The notes beneath the pieces were generated by a model. It had not been told where the DNA came from and did no database searches. It saw nothing but the letters and a program-made list of their open reading frames with translations. This document shows, piece after piece, positions 6,780 through 7,800 of a stretch of DNA of 7,800 bases. Made by a program: the position numbers and the translations under genes. The DNA lies in assembly GCA_031290695.1 (NCBI GenBank), contig JAITNB010000097.1, forward strand, positions 1 through 7,800, read 5' to 3'. Source of the DNA: Coriobacteriales bacterium (GTDB lineage: Bacteria; Actinomycetota; Coriobacteriia; Coriobacteriales; UBA8131). Numbering within the stretch: the first letter of the stretch is position 1; every line of letters starts with the position of its first letter.

Positions 6780-7436
6780 ATGAGCATCACCTACGCACAT
6801 ATCAACCATGAATCCTCCGGCAGTGCATCCCAGTTGATGCAACAGCTCACCGTTGCAACGAACCTCAATGCCTCTGGCCTTGCACATGCCATGAAAGTGG
6901 CACCTTCGACGGTCACACGTATACTACATGGTCAGGTATGCCCCAGCTACGACGACATGATGCATTACGCCTACTGCCTTGGCTTCAAGGTCGAGGGTAC
7001 CAAGCTGTCGCGCCTCGACCACCTGCGCGGCTACCGCAGTCCCAAAGAGATAGGCGACTTTGTGAATGCTGAGCTGGCAAACGGCCTCAACTCCAAGAGC
7101 CTTGATGTCATCCTGCGCTACATACCCAAAACGACGATGGACTGGCAGGAGCTCTGCGACGAGGACAAGCAAAAACTCATGCTACAACCAGCCAGAGTGG
7201 ATGACATAAGGTTCCAAGCCCTCATAGAAGGCACAACCAGATTCTTCTCCCATGCCAAGATGTGGCAGGATGCCCCCGCTTGGACCACCAAAACCCGTTT
7301 AGAGAAATTATTTGTACCCCGAGCAGCAGTGCGTGAGATTGGAAACCGATGGTATCAAAAGATCTTAGGCCAGTGTAATCCCGTGTTCATACAAAAGAAC
7401 ATCCTGTTTGCCACTAGCGAAATGCAGGTGATTTAA
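6780..7436 (+). CDS. HTH protein, candidate antitoxin of a nucleotidyltransferase TA pair
   Basis: A 218-residue soluble protein. Residues about 16-72 form a helix-turn-helix of the Xre/lambda-repressor type: S-G-L-A-H-A-M-K-V (32-40), recognition-helix region A-P-S-T-V-T-R-I-L-H-G (41-51), then the Y-D-D-M-M-H-Y-A-Y-C-L-G helix. The middle (about 80-140) has no recognised motif. The C-terminal part (about 144-218) has F-Q-A-L-I-E-G (145-151), D-A-P-A-W (164-168), a K-L-F-V-P stretch and a final N-P-V-F-I-Q-K-N-I-L-F. I recall this pattern from actinobacterial HTH proteins encoded just before nucleotidyltransferase-fold proteins. The start is constrained: TAG at 6768-6770 is in frame and the next Met is residue 20, already inside the HTH domain. 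There is no SD, so a leaderless transcript is likely. The likely role is toxin neutralisation and operon autorepression, by analogy. Confidence 0.75.
   Translation: MSITYAHINHESSGSASQLMQQLTVATNLNASGLAHAMKVAPSTVTRILHGQVCPSYDDMMHYAYCLGFKVEGTKLSRLDHLRGYRSPKEIGDFVNAELANGLNSKSLDVILRYIPKTTMDWQELCDEDKQKLMLQPARVDDIRFQALIEGTTRFFSHAKMWQDAPAWTTKTRLEKLFVPRAAVREIGNRWYQKILGQCNPVFIQKNILFATSEMQVI
7426..7431 (+). promoter_or_regulatory. Shine-Dalgarno of the nucleotidyltransferase gene
   Basis: AGGTGA lies inside the last codons of the HTH gene and 6 nt before the GTG at 7438. It supports the GTG start and coupling to translation of the HTH gene. Confidence 0.6.
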
Positions 7437-7437
7437 A

Positions 7438-7800
7438 GTGGCTGACGAAACAGGGCTCTTCACAAGAGACAGAATCCTCTACCTGTTCAACAAACTCGAC
7501 AAAAAGATGCGCGACAAAGACATGGAAGCAGACGTCTTTGTGGTAGGCGGGGCGGCTATCGCACTCACTGTCAACGACAGTAGAGTAACGAGTGATATTG
7601 ATAGCAAATATGAGAATCCTAACCTCGACCCGCTCATCTACGAGATAGCTGCCGAAGAAGGGCTCTCGACCAATTGGATGAACCATAGCGTGACATCAGT
7701 CTTGAGCTACTTTAAAAAAGACACGGGCACAAAGACCATCTTCGCCGAGCGCAACCTTCGCATCCACGTCGCTTCGCCCGAATACGTACTTGCCATGAAG
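7438..7800 (+). CDS. Nucleotidyltransferase-fold protein, candidate toxin (partial, runs off the edge)
   Basis: The first 121 codons are visible, starting at a GTG one base after the HTH gene stop; no stop is reached. Features are F-V-V-G-G-A-A-I-A-L (34-43) followed by T-S-D-I-D (51-55), giving the G-G and D53/D55 pattern of minimal nucleotidyltransferases, which bind Mg-NTP through the two aspartates. N-W-M-N (79-82) and V-A-S-P-E-Y-V-L-A-M-K (111-121) match a family I recall as DUF6036-like nucleotidyltransferases; the last Lys may be a conserved active-site residue. Related AbiEii/MenT toxins transfer nucleotides to RNA such as tRNA, but the target here is unknown. A further acidic motif expected downstream is outside the window. 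Codons such as AGA, ATT, TAT and AAA are more frequent than in the minus-strand genes, which suggests acquisition. An alternative is a chromosomal NTase without toxicity. Confidence 0.75.
   Translation, partial: MADETGLFTRDRILYLFNKLDKKMRDKDMEADVFVVGGAAIALTVNDSRVTSDIDSKYENPNLDPLIYEIAAEEGLSTNWMNHSVTSVLSYFKKDTGTKTIFAERNLRIHVASPEYVLAMK

Noticed and set aside
6701..6906. Similar words AAAGTGG-TGG-CACCTT (6701-6716) and AAAGTGG-CACCTT (6894-6906) as paired operators
   Set aside because: The second copy encodes K-V-A-P-S in the HTH recognition region and differs by a 3-nt gap; two copies this short are not enough to claim a regulatory repeat.
7414..7686. Minus-strand open frame overlapping the nucleotidyltransferase gene
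   Set aside because: The plus strand carries clear nucleotidyltransferase motifs with an SD and coupling to the upstream gene; the reverse frame shows no motif.
1..7800. tRNA, rRNA, CRISPR array, insertion sequence or riboswitch
   Set aside because: No cloverleaf, regularly spaced repeats, transposase-like frame or terminal inverted repeats were seen on reading both strands; the only sizeable non-coding stretch (6543-6779) shows promoters but no recognisable riboswitch core.

Overview
The window reads as a GC-rich bacterial chromosome, most likely an actinomycete. Four things favour the class Coriobacteriia: dense SD-led operons, a 7TM GHKL sensor kinase paired with a LytTR regulator, a molybdopterin gene end, and a MraY-like transferase next to pyrG. 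The assignment is inferred from gene style; no rRNA or other taxonomic marker is present.

Layout. Positions 1-162 (+) are the last 53 codons of a MogA/MoaB-type molybdenum cofactor gene. It converges, with a 37-nt gap, on a five-gene minus-strand cluster that runs from about 6.5 kb down to 0.2 kb. In transcription order the cluster holds: a MraY/WecA-family polyprenyl-phosphate sugar-1-phosphate transferase homologue (6542-5667); CTP synthase pyrG (5637-4009); a PepT-like M20 metallopeptidase (3946-2795); a LytTR response regulator (2795-2055); and a 7TM GHKL histidine kinase (2038-200). Gaps are 29, 62, -1 and 16 nt, so at least the last three genes look translationally linked. A nine-pair hairpin and a possible internal promoter sit in the 62-nt gap and may separate the pyrG half from the peptidase/two-component half.

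Positions 6543-6779 are a divergent intergenic region with a candidate promoter for each direction. From 6780 to the window edge (+) is a two-gene module: an HTH protein with an unusual C-terminal domain, then a nucleotidyltransferase-fold protein (GG-A-A followed by D-I-D) that runs off the end. This has the organisation of an antitoxin/nucleotidyltransferase-toxin pair of the broad AbiE/MenT kind. The HTH gene has no Shine-Dalgarno sequence, has an in-frame stop 12 nt before its ATG, and has a -10-like TAGACT ending 6 nt before the ATG, so it is probably translated from a leaderless mRNA. The second gene has its own SD inside the end of the first and starts one base after its stop. Codon use in the module is less GC-biased than in the minus-strand genes, consistent with an accessory insertion.

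How they may work together: the transferase and pyrG are housekeeping envelope/nucleotide genes. The peptidase, regulator and kinase form a compact unit in which a cytoplasmic dipeptidase/tripeptidase is co-made with a ligand-sensing two-component system; a link to peptide signals or peptide nutrition is inference. No tRNA, rRNA, insertion sequence or CRISPR array was seen, and no gap longer than 300 bases lacks a gene.
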